NCBI GenBank assembly: GCA_049792815.1
Contig: JBARBG010000157.1
Span: 1-23,124 of the forward strand
DNA: 23,124 bases
Origin: DAIDKA01 sp049792815
GTDB taxonomy: Bacteria; Pseudomonadota; Gammaproteobacteria; Steroidobacterales; Steroidobacteraceae
Direction of reading: 5' to 3'
The stretch's first letter is position 1. Each line of letters starts with the position of its first letter. The translations under genes were made by a program, and so were the position numbers. Under the pieces are notes generated by a model, which was not told where the DNA came from, ran no database searches, and saw only the letters and a list, made by a program, of their open reading frames with translations. This document shows positions 1 through 6,059 of this stretch, piece by piece.

Positions 1-15
1 AGAAACACGCTGTCG

Positions 16-132
16 TTATGCCTTCCCACCCGTATATAACACCGCGGATCTATAGGGAATCCCGCACGAGTGATTCGGGCAGTAGCCATCCGGATTCTTC
101 GCCAGGTACTGCTGGTGATAGTCGGCGTTGAA
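16..132 (-). pseudogene. 3' fragment of a second msrA (methionine sulfoxide reductase A)
   Basis: Read on the minus strand, this stretch encodes the MsrA C-terminus in frame, from a DYHQQYLAKNPDGYC-like segment through NHSCGIPYRSAV to a TAA stop at 16-18. It matches the 3' end of the intact msrA at 1861-2523 closely. Over the first 28 aligned codons there are six differences and all are synonymous; the last residues before the stop differ in sequence. Homology stops near position 132, where the copy also lacks one codon relative to the intact gene. Nothing upstream of that resembles MsrA, so the catalytic GCFWG part is absent and the copy cannot be functional. It lies in the same orientation as the intact gene, about 1.7 kb away, with the toxin-antitoxin patch between them. 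It is either the displaced end of an insertion target or a relic of a second msrA allele. Confidence 0.85.
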
Positions 133-181
133 GCTGGAAAAGGCCAGGAAACCAGTCGATTTCATCGCCTCTCGCGATTAT

Positions 182-208
182 CCGGTCGACTTTCGGTAGA
201 CGTCGACG
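182..208. repeat. Left copy of a 27-bp imperfect direct repeat flanking the accessory patch
   Basis: This 27-mer matches 1745-1771 at 23 of 27 positions in the same orientation. It is built from GGTMGAC-type heptamers spaced 11 bp apart, and a further GGTAGAC follows at 219-225. The two copies enclose the toxin-antitoxin genes, the antitoxin remnant and the membrane protein. No integrase or transposase is seen between them. Confidence 0.5.
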
Positions 209-235
209 CTGTCAAATCGGTAGACCGGCTCTCGA

Positions 236-273
236 TTGCCGACATCCTACTTCAGTAGTATAAAGGTAGGATG
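236..273 (+). promoter_or_regulatory. Probable promoter and operator of the mazEF-like operon
   Basis: A sigma70-like promoter is visible: TTGCCG at 236-241, a 17-bp spacer, then TATAAA at 259-264. The expected transcription start falls at about 271, the first base of the antitoxin ATG, so the message may be leaderless. Two inverted repeats overlap the promoter: CTACTTCAGTAG at 247-258 between the -35 and -10, and CATCCTAC (243-250) paired with GTAGGATG (266-273). Ribbon-helix-helix antitoxins usually repress their own promoter through short palindromes, so these are the likely operator sites. An AGG-rich stretch touches the ATG directly, too close for a normal ribosome binding site. Confidence 0.6.
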
Positions 274-510
274 AAGACGAAGACATCCCTGACCCTGTCC
301 GAAGACCTAGTGGCCAGTATCGACAAATTGGCGGGCTCGAAGGTCTCCCGTTCCGCATATATAGAGCAGATCCTGCGGGAGTTCGTGGCTCGTCGTGCTC
401 AGGCCCGGAAGGAAACCCGAGAGGTGGCTGCGATAAATCGCCATGCCGCTCAGCTCAACATCGAAATGAGCGACGCCCTGTCGTTTCAGGTCAGCTCGGC
501 GGATGAATGA
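271..510 (+). CDS. Ribbon-helix-helix antitoxin, MazE type
   Basis: This 79-residue protein is the likely antitoxin of the toxin encoded just downstream. Its N-terminal half (MKTKTSLTLSEDLVASIDKL, then an SRSAYIEQILREF segment) fits a ribbon-helix-helix DNA-binding fold, with the short beta strand followed by two helices. The charged, alanine-rich C-terminal half (about residues 45-79) is the part that would wrap the toxin. Its stop codon overlaps the toxin start as ATGA, so the two are translationally coupled. By family precedent it neutralises the toxin and represses its own promoter, alone or with the toxin; the palindromes overlapping its start fit this. It belongs to the RHH antitoxins that pair with MazF/PemK toxins rather than the AbrB-fold MazE of E. 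coli. Confidence 0.8.
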   Translation: MKTKTSLTLSEDLVASIDKLAGSKVSRSAYIEQILREFVARRAQARKETREVAAINRHAAQLNIEMSDALSFQVSSADE

Positions 511-851
511 AACGGGGAGAGTTATACCGGGTTCGCCGACCGCCGGGTGATCCAAAGCCGGCCCGCGTCTTCGCCGTCGTGAGCCGTCAGCCGCTAATCG
601 ATTCGACCTACTCGACGGTGATCTGTGCGCCGGTGTTTACGCATTGGCACGGACTGCCGACGCAAGTGGCAGTCAGCGCGGCTGAAGGCCTCAAGCATGA
701 GAGCGCAATCCAATGCGATGGCCTAATGAGTCTTGAGAAGTCGAGACTGACCGACTATATCGGCGAACTAACGGCCGACAAGCTGCGTGATCTCGACAAT
801 GCCTTGCTCGTCGCCCTGGGAGTTAACACAAGCGCACGACCGTCGGCCTGA
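507..851 (+). CDS. MazF/PemK-family endoribonuclease toxin
   Basis: This 114-residue protein matches the MazF/PemK/CcdB-fold toxins in length and motif order. It has an N-terminal RGELYRV strand, a PARVFAVVSRQ segment carrying the conserved arginine and serine, ICAPVFTHWHGLPTQVAV, and then HESAIQCDGLMSLEKSRL and an IGELTADKLRDLDNALLVAL C-terminus. MazF enzymes cut single-stranded RNA at short sequence motifs and arrest growth; the cleavage site here cannot be predicted. The start overlaps the antitoxin stop by 4 bp. All core motifs look intact, so the toxin is probably active. The pair sits in a low-GC accessory patch between msrA copies, consistent with horizontal acquisition. Confidence 0.87.
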   Translation: MKRGELYRVRRPPGDPKPARVFAVVSRQPLIDSTYSTVICAPVFTHWHGLPTQVAVSAAEGLKHESAIQCDGLMSLEKSRLTDYIGELTADKLRDLDNALLVALGVNTSARPSA

Positions 852-865
852 GCTGCGTTTCCGGA

Positions 866-1138
866 ATCAGCCAAATCAGCAAGAGCGCGTACCCGCTGAA
901 ACTCCCGAATTCCGTTAAGGAAGCTGCTACTGAACTCGCCAAGATCGATGGGGTTTCATTGAACCAGTTCATCGCTGCGGCCTTGGCAGAGAAGGTGGGG
1001 ACGCTGCGAACCGTCGGCGAGTTCCTCCGGCAGCGCGCCGGTTCGGCAAAACCAAAGAACTTGGTAAGGTTTCTTCGCCGTGCACCCAAGACACCGCCGA
1101 TCGAGGGTGATGAATGCGGCTTACGGAACCGAAATTAA
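866..1138 (+). pseudogene. Start-less RHH antitoxin remnant (HicB-antitoxin-like)
   Basis: An open frame reads YPLKLPNSVKEAATELAKID, then GVSLNQFIAAALAEKVGTLRT, and ends at TAA 1136-1138. This pattern is typical of small ribbon-helix-helix proteins annotated as HicB-family antitoxins, including the RAGSAKPKNLVRFLRRAPKTPP tail. The frame is open from 827 but holds no ATG, GTG or TTG before the conserved part; only a CTG at 848 could serve. The 5' end was therefore probably lost when it was joined to the mazF gene. No partner toxin is visible next to it. It could still be read from an unusual start, so pseudogene is likely but not certain. Confidence 0.6.
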
Positions 1139-1148
1139 CGGGGGAGAA

Positions 1149-1568
1149 ATGAACAAGATCAATCTGGGCCGTGTTCTTTTGGGGGGATTGGTAGCGGGGA
1201 TTGTTATCGACATCATCGAGATTGTCGCGAATGGCCTGCTCGCCGTGGACTTGACTGCAACGCTGAAGGCACTCGGGCAACAGCCGCCTTCCCGATCAGC
1301 GATCGTCACGTTTTCAGCGCTGGGGCTCGTGACGGGAATTGCCTCAATCTGGTCCTACGCTGCCATACGACCGCGCTTTGGTGCTGGCGCCAGAACAGCA
1401 GTCATCGCGGGGCTCGGAATCTGGGTAGTCGGCTATGCAGTTCCGTATGCATACAATGTGGCACACGGTGTTCTCCCCTTCCGGTTAGGCGTCATTCTCG
1501 GTCTCGTCGGGTTGGTGGAGATCATTCTTGCGTGCATCGCAGGATCAGCGGTTTACAAAGAGCGATAG
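1149..1568 (+). CDS. Four-helix integral membrane protein, unrecognised
   Basis: I do not recognise this 139-residue protein. Four hydrophobic segments are clear: about residues 7-30 (LLGGLVAGIVIDIIEIVANG), 51-72, 80-100 and 110-133. Loops are short, so nearly the whole protein is in the membrane. The start at 1149 is chosen over an upstream GTG at 1080 because GGGGGAGA lies just before it and because the extra N-terminal residues are polar and overlap the preceding antitoxin remnant. It is the last gene of the left accessory patch and has no operon partner. There is no catalytic motif that I can name. Possible roles such as an immunity or stress membrane protein are guesses. Confidence 0.7.
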   Translation: MNKINLGRVLLGGLVAGIVIDIIEIVANGLLAVDLTATLKALGQQPPSRSAIVTFSALGLVTGIASIWSYAAIRPRFGAGARTAVIAGLGIWVVGYAVPYAYNVAHGVLPFRLGVILGLVGLVEIILACIAGSAVYKER

Positions 1569-1860
1569 CGCGTCATTTGCGGAAGCGTCGTCCTACGCTC
1601 ACCGAAGCCACTTTCGAACCGGCGTCATGGAATTCGAAGGACTGCAGTCTTCCACAACGTGTTTTCTAAGTCACGTTTGATTCCGCTGAGACCCCGCGTA
1701 GCGGCTGGGAGTTGTCAGTAGCGAACTTTCCTAGGCCGAGATCACCGGTAGACTTCCGGTAGACATCTACGACGAAAACATCAGGCGTTTTACCGCAGAA
1801 AAGCGCATCTTCGTTCGGTAAATGCTTGGCTTCCTGGTGGAAACCAAGTCACGCCTTCTG
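1569..1860. other. Gene-free spacer between the membrane protein and msrA
   Basis: No convincing coding frame is seen in these 292 bp. They contain the right copy of the direct repeat (1745-1771) and an inverted repeat TTTACCG (1789-1795) / CGGTAAA (1816-1822) with a 20-nt loop. The hairpin lies downstream of both converging genes but has no T-run, so terminator function is uncertain. Confidence 0.5.
1745..1771. repeat. Right copy of the 27-bp imperfect direct repeat
   Basis: Matches 182-208 at 23 of 27 positions in direct orientation. Two GGTAGAC heptamers 11 bp apart form its core, and GTAGACATCTAC at 1759-1770 makes a small palindrome whose half-site (GTAG/CTAC) recurs in the mazEF promoter palindrome. 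Confidence 0.5.
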
Positions 1861-2523
1861 CTACACCTTCTCACCCGAATATGACACCGCGGATCTATAG
1901 GGAATTCCGCACGAATGATTCGGGCAATACCCATCCGGATTCTTTGCCAGATACTGCTGGTGATAGTCCTCGGCGTAGAAGAACGGCGGCGCCGGGCGGA
2001 TTTCGGTGGTGATGGCACCGAGTCGCGCGCTGCTCAGCTGACCCTGGAAATGCGCGCGGGACTGCTCTGCGAGTTGCTGCTGTTCGTCACCGTGGGTGTA
2101 GAGAGCTGAGCGGTATTGCGTGCCGACATCGTTACCCTGGCGCATGCCCTCGGTGGGGTTGTGATGCTCCCAGAAAGTCTGCAGCAGATCCTCGTAGGAG
2201 ATCACCTTGGGATCGAAAACAACCTTCACGACTTCGGTGTGCCCGGTCAGGCCGCTGCATACTTCCTGGTAAGTGGGATTGGGAGTGTGACCTCCAGCGT
2301 AGCCCACGGCCGTGGAGTAGACGCCGGGTAGTTTCCAGAAAAGCTTTTCGGCTCCCCAGAAACATCCCATCCCGAAATCGGCCTCCAGCATCCCGGACGG
2401 AAACGGTGGGGTGATGCGATGCTGATTCACGAAATGAGTGTCGGGAACCGCCAGCGGTGTAGTGCGCCCAGGCAAGGCGTGCGCCGAGTCCGGGATGGTA
2501 TTTTTGCTGCCGAATAGCGCCAT
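1861..2523 (-). CDS. msrA: Peptide-methionine (S)-S-oxide reductase
   Basis: MsrA reduces the S epimer of methionine sulfoxide in proteins and free methionine, using thioredoxin to recycle its cysteines. The 220-residue product is close to the size of E. coli MsrA. The catalytic GCFWG motif has its cysteine at residue 54, followed by AEKLFWKLPGV and the YAGG segment. GHTEVVKVVFDP, YEDLLQTFWEHHNPT and EDYHQQYLAKNP are all present. Two further cysteines at 200 and 205 (YCPNHSCG) are placed to act as resolving cysteines. A 40-residue N-terminal extension precedes the catalytic core, as in the E. coli type. A GAAGGA-like ribosome binding site precedes the ATG. The gene is divergent from the small gene at 2609. 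Its 3' end is duplicated at 16-132. Confidence 0.95.
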   Translation of the reverse strand: MALFGSKNTIPDSAHALPGRTTPLAVPDTHFVNQHRITPPFPSGMLEADFGMGCFWGAEKLFWKLPGVYSTAVGYAGGHTPNPTYQEVCSGLTGHTEVVKVVFDPKVISYEDLLQTFWEHHNPTEGMRQGNDVGTQYRSALYTHGDEQQQLAEQSRAHFQGQLSSARLGAITTEIRPAPPFFYAEDYHQQYLAKNPDGYCPNHSCGIPYRSAVSYSGEKV

Positions 2524-2608
2524 GCGGGGTGTCCTTCGAGCCTTTTGTCGATCATCTGCGTGGGGGCGGGCCGGTGCAAGTCAAGCCCTGCTTGCGGTAG
2601 AATGATGC

Positions 2609-2875
2609 ATGGGCATCAGCAACGCACATAATCTGCGCTCCCCGTCGGTGGAGTCGCCTCGTCCTTATGGCCTGCGCGTCAGCCTGCCTTCGGGTGATCC
2701 CATGCGCAAGCTTCTGGGGCCCGAGTGGCACCGTCTTCACTGGTACGCCACGGCCCTGGAGCGGGACGCCGATCTGGCCGAGATGAGCCGCCGGCACGAA
2801 TACTCGCGTGCCAGTGATGCGCCGTCACTGCGCTTCGAGAAAATCGAGAACCTGGCCGAAAGCCGCGGCCTGTAA
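2609..2875 (+). CDS. Small conserved-looking protein of unknown function
   Basis: I cannot assign a function to this 88-residue soluble, charged protein. Its middle reads PYGLRVSLPSGDPMRKLLGP, then EWHRLHWYATALERDADLAE and a C-terminal EYSRASDAPSLRFEKIEN segment, which is well-formed coding sequence in a GC-rich codon style like its neighbours. No signal peptide, membrane segment or cysteine pair is seen. The ATG has no clear ribosome binding site, but a TAGAAT at 2598-2603 lies 5 bp upstream, so a leaderless transcript is possible. It runs divergently from msrA and ends 11 bp before the convergent autotransporter gene. It could be a spurious frame, but the composition and the tidy fit between neighbours argue that it is real. 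Confidence 0.6.
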   Translation: MGISNAHNLRSPSVESPRPYGLRVSLPSGDPMRKLLGPEWHRLHWYATALERDADLAEMSRRHEYSRASDAPSLRFEKIENLAESRGL

Positions 2876-2886
2876 GCCCGCCGTCC

Positions 2887-5187
2887 CTACTGGAAGGTGC
2901 GGCCGAGAAACAGGTAGAAGGCCTCCCGGCCATGCTCCTCGTAGCCGGTCGCGAGATAAATGGGCCCGAGGAAGGTATCGATCCCGAGGAATATGCTCGC
3001 ATCCTTGCGGCTGCTTCCCCAGTTGATGTCTCCGAGCTTCTCGAAGACATTCCCGGCCTCGAATGACACACCCACGTAGGTCGGAAAATCGAAGGGCCCG
3101 TCACCGCCCTTGCCGATCTTGCGATACAGAAGCACTCTGGCGATTGCGTATTGCGGACCGGCCAACGAATCGGCCGCAATTCCCGACAGATTGAACAGTC
3201 CGCCCAGCGGATACTGGGTGCGCACATCAAGTGGATTGGTCTGATTGAAGGTGGCGCCGCCGGAGACCCAGAACATGGCGGTCTCGCGCCCGAAGGTGCC
3301 GGCAGTCAGGTAGTTGATGGACAGGCGGTCAAACGGCGCATCACCGCCAACCTCGTAGCGCTCGCTGTTCCACTCGACGCTTGCCAGCTGGCCGTTGTGC
3401 GGGAAGCGCACATCATCCAGCTGATCCACGGAAAAGCGCGCGAAATAGCCGTTCGCGTTGAAGGTGCTCGTAATCGGCGGCAGCTGGACGTCACCCACCA
3501 GCACCGAGGTGCCACCTTGTTCATGATAGACGCCAAAGCGCAGTTCCCCGATGTTCTCCAGTTCCTTGCCCAGATCCAGGCCAGTGCGGAAGGTGTGCAC
3601 ACGCAGTTCCGCCAGATGCTCCTGGGTCGAATTCACAAGCGGAGTATTGACGTCATCAAACTCGGTGTGCGGATCGATGAAGTAGGCCGAGGTCTGCTGG
3701 AATGGCAGGTACAGCTCGGTATAGATATGCGGTGAGCTGCCGGCCTCGAGATCCCAAACCCACTCCCCGCCCTTCTTGGTGATGTCTCCCAGCACCAGTC
3801 GCGCGCCAATGTTGTAAGTGGCATCGCCCTGGAAGTCATCCTGCAACCCCAGCCCAAAGCGCACGAAATCCGGTCCCCATGAGTTCGGTTGCGCCGTGAT
3901 CAGCAGGCCATGCTTATCGGCATCCGTCAGCACCTGATAGTCCAGACTCTCCAGTTTGCCGCGGCCATAGTATTCATCGATGGTGCGTTCCACGGCCTTG
4001 GGGTCCAGCGTCTGGCCGGCAAACGGTCCGAACAACTCGCTGAGCGCATCGACATACGGCGCCGACAGTGGATTCACCTTGACGTAGTCGATGCGCGGCA
4101 GGCCACGGTGCACCGCATCCCGGTCGGCCAGGTAGCGCGCGTAGTCATCCGTACTCAGCGCGAGCCCACGCAGGCGCTCGCTCATGTCCTGTGCGGCCTT
4201 GGATCCTGCCGCCATGGCCTTGGGCACGATGCCGAAATCAAATGAGGACAGTGTGCCCATGGCCGGACTGATCAGGATGTCGGACTTCGTCAGCGTTTCC
4301 AGCTGCCGCGTGGCGTCACGACGGATCAGGATCGACAGCATCTGGTTGGAGATCGCGGTGGCACTGCCGAGCCGATCGCGCGCGAACAGCGGCGCGCCGA
4401 CGTCCACGACAATCAGTACATCCACGTTCATGGCACGTGCCACGTCTATGGGCAGATTGTCGGCGATGCCGCCATCCACCAGCACCTGCCCATCGCGCTC
4501 CACCGGCACGAACAGGCCCGGGGCGGAGAGGCTCGCGCGCATGGCTGAGGCCAGATCACCGCTCTTCATCACCTCCGGGTCACCGGTTGCCAGGTTCGTG
4601 GCCACTGCGCGAAAGCGCGTGGGCAGGTCGTCGAAGGAATCGATCGTCGCCACCGGCAGAGTCAGGCGCCGCAGCAGCATCTCCAGGCTCTGACCCTTGA
4701 TCAGTCCCTTCGGCAGCTGGAAGGCCCAATCACGAACGCCCACCGGAAAATTCACCAGGAAGCTTTCATCCTCCTGCTTGCGGCGGTAGGTCAGCTCGGT
4801 GCGCGGTGGCCGATCGTAAAAGGCGTCCTGCCAGTTCAGTGAATTGGCGACCGTGGCAATCTGCGTCGCCGACAGGCCGCTGGCATATAGGCCGCCGACT
4901 ACCGCACCCATGCTGGTGCCGGCAATGGCATCGATGGGTATATGCAGCTGCTCCAGGACCTGCAGCACACCGATGTGCGCCGCGCCACGGGCGCCACCCC
5001 CAGAGAGCACCAGACCGACTCGCAGGCGGTGTGCGAGCGCAGGGGCCACCGACGATGAGGTGGCGCTCGGGGCCGGTGCCGGATCAGCGCCGAACGCGCT
5101 CGCCGCAAGGCCCAGCAGCAGCCAGCCCATGGCCAGGGCCAGTTGGCGCTGCAGTTTCGGGCCGGGCGTCCGGTGGTCATGGCTCAC
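2887..5187 (-). CDS. Type Vd autotransporter: patatin-like phospholipase with POTRA and outer-membrane barrel
   Basis: The 766-residue product fits the PlpD family. A signal peptide (KLQRQLALAMGWLLLGLAAS, cleavage near residue 34) precedes a patatin lipase domain at about 55-345. Its oxyanion loop SGGGARG is at 62-68, the nucleophile serine at 92 in GTSMG, and the catalytic aspartate at 238 in DGGIADNLP. A POTRA-like segment follows (about 365-436), and a beta-barrel region of the Omp85 / surface-antigen type runs from about 437 to the C-terminal GRTFQ. PlpD-like proteins pass their lipase through the barrel and cut phospholipids. The GTG at 5187 is preferred: it gives a positively charged n-region. 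A TTG at 5229 would add an odd cysteine-rich tail, and neither has a clear ribosome binding site. Transcribed alone, divergent from the TPR gene. Confidence 0.87.
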   Translation of the reverse strand: MSHDHRTPGPKLQRQLALAMGWLLLGLAASAFGADPAPAPSATSSSVAPALAHRLRVGLVLSGGGARGAAHIGVLQVLEQLHIPIDAIAGTSMGAVVGGLYASGLSATQIATVANSLNWQDAFYDRPPRTELTYRRKQEDESFLVNFPVGVRDWAFQLPKGLIKGQSLEMLLRRLTLPVATIDSFDDLPTRFRAVATNLATGDPEVMKSGDLASAMRASLSAPGLFVPVERDGQVLVDGGIADNLPIDVARAMNVDVLIVVDVGAPLFARDRLGSATAISNQMLSILIRRDATRQLETLTKSDILISPAMGTLSSFDFGIVPKAMAAGSKAAQDMSERLRGLALSTDDYARYLADRDAVHRGLPRIDYVKVNPLSAPYVDALSELFGPFAGQTLDPKAVERTIDEYYGRGKLESLDYQVLTDADKHGLLITAQPNSWGPDFVRFGLGLQDDFQGDATYNIGARLVLGDITKKGGEWVWDLEAGSSPHIYTELYLPFQQTSAYFIDPHTEFDDVNTPLVNSTQEHLAELRVHTFRTGLDLGKELENIGELRFGVYHEQGGTSVLVGDVQLPPITSTFNANGYFARFSVDQLDDVRFPHNGQLASVEWNSERYEVGGDAPFDRLSINYLTAGTFGRETAMFWVSGGATFNQTNPLDVRTQYPLGGLFNLSGIAADSLAGPQYAIARVLLYRKIGKGGDGPFDFPTYVGVSFEAGNVFEKLGDINWGSSRKDASIFLGIDTFLGPIYLATGYEEHGREAFYLFLGRTFQ

Positions 5188-5309
5188 CGCGCAAGAATAG
5201 CAGCACCGGAGGCAAGAACGACTGGACAATCACGGGCTTACGGTGCGCGGCTGGAGATCAACGGCAGCCGCCAGTAAGCTTGCGAGTTTCGCTTTTCACA
5301 AAGAACCGC

Positions 5310-6059
5310 ATGTCCTACCTGTTCTACGCCGCCCTGCCCATCATTCTCACCGTGCTGCTCATCATCCATGTCATCCGCACGGGCCGGAATACCCTGTGGA
5401 TCTGGCTGATCATTTTCCTGCCGCTGGCAGGTGGCATCGCCTATGTGCTCGTGGAGCTGCTGCCGGAACTGCTGAACAGCCGGACCGCCCAGGCAACGCG
5501 CCGCAACGTAAGGCGCGCTCTGGACCCTCAGGCACAGCTGCGGCGCTTTCAGGATGAGGCGCAGGTCACCCAGAATGTCGCCAGCAATCAGCGCTTCGCC
5601 GAAGAGCTGCAGCGTCACAATCGGTTCGATGAAGCCGCCGCCATCTATCGCAAGGTGCTCACGGGACTGTATGAACACGACCCTGACCTGATGCTGGGGC
5701 TGGCCCGGGCGCAGTTCGGAGGCGGCGCTGCCAGCGCCGCCCGGGCGACGCTCGATGAAGCCTTGCGGATGAATCCGGGATTTCGCTCACCCCAGGCGCA
5801 TCTGCTGTACGCCCGCGCCCTGGAAGCCGAAGGCAATGTGGAAAAAGCCCTGGCCGAATACCAGGGGCTGTCCACCTCCTACCCCGGGGCTGAGGCCGCG
5901 GTGCGCTACGCGCAGCTGCTCAAGGCGCAGGGCCGGGTCGATGAATCCCGCACCGTGGCCAAGGATCTTCTGGAGCAGGCACGCATCGCGCCGGCGCACT
6001 ACCGCCGGGCGCAACGCGACTGGCTGGACAGCGCGCAGCGTCTGGCCCTGGGCCGCTAA
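5310..6059 (+). CDS. Membrane-anchored TPR protein with PLDc_N-like N-terminus
   Basis: The 249-residue product starts with two closely spaced membrane helices (about residues 4-22 and 30-50). The sequence pattern, with TGRNTLWIWLIIFLPLAGGI between and within them, is typical of the PLDc_N domain found ahead of cardiolipin synthases. No HKD phospholipase motif follows. Instead, residues 95-240 form tetratricopeptide-type helical repeats, for example NRFDEAAAIYRKVL, EGNVEKALAEYQGL and QGRVDESRTVAKDLLEQA. It is therefore likely a membrane-anchored scaffold facing the cytoplasm; its partner is unknown. The ATG at 5310 begins the hydrophobic domain; a longer reading from 4806 would run through the signal-peptide region of the opposite gene and is rejected. 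It ends convergently with agmatine deiminase, overlapping by 4 bp. Confidence 0.8.
   Translation: MSYLFYAALPIILTVLLIIHVIRTGRNTLWIWLIIFLPLAGGIAYVLVELLPELLNSRTAQATRRNVRRALDPQAQLRRFQDEAQVTQNVASNQRFAEELQRHNRFDEAAAIYRKVLTGLYEHDPDLMLGLARAQFGGGAASAARATLDEALRMNPGFRSPQAHLLYARALEAEGNVEKALAEYQGLSTSYPGAEAAVRYAQLLKAQGRVDESRTVAKDLLEQARIAPAHYRRAQRDWLDSAQRLALGR

Noticed and set aside
182..225. GGTAGAC heptamers as an integron attC site or CRISPR repeat
   Set aside because: No attC-like paired core sites (GTTRRRY / RYYYAAC) or integrase are present, and there is no regular repeat-spacer array.
70..258. Plus-strand frame of 62 residues at the left edge
   Set aside because: It is the antisense reading of the msrA fragment and continues into the mazEF promoter. 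The same false frame (MIRAIPIRILCQ) appears opposite the intact msrA at 1915.
1789..1822. TTTACCG/CGGTAAA inverted repeat as a confirmed terminator
   Set aside because: Seven-bp arms with a 20-nt loop and no T-run are too weak to call; it is noted only within the spacer description.
5188..5229. TTG start for the patatin autotransporter
   Set aside because: It would add a cysteine-rich tail before a normal signal peptide and has no ribosome binding site; GTG 5187 gives a standard n-region. The choice remains open to data.
4806..5309. A long 5' extension of the TPR gene frame
   Set aside because: It runs through the signal-peptide and patatin coding region of the opposite strand and reads as arginine/proline-rich shadow sequence. 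The real membrane start is the ATG at 5310.
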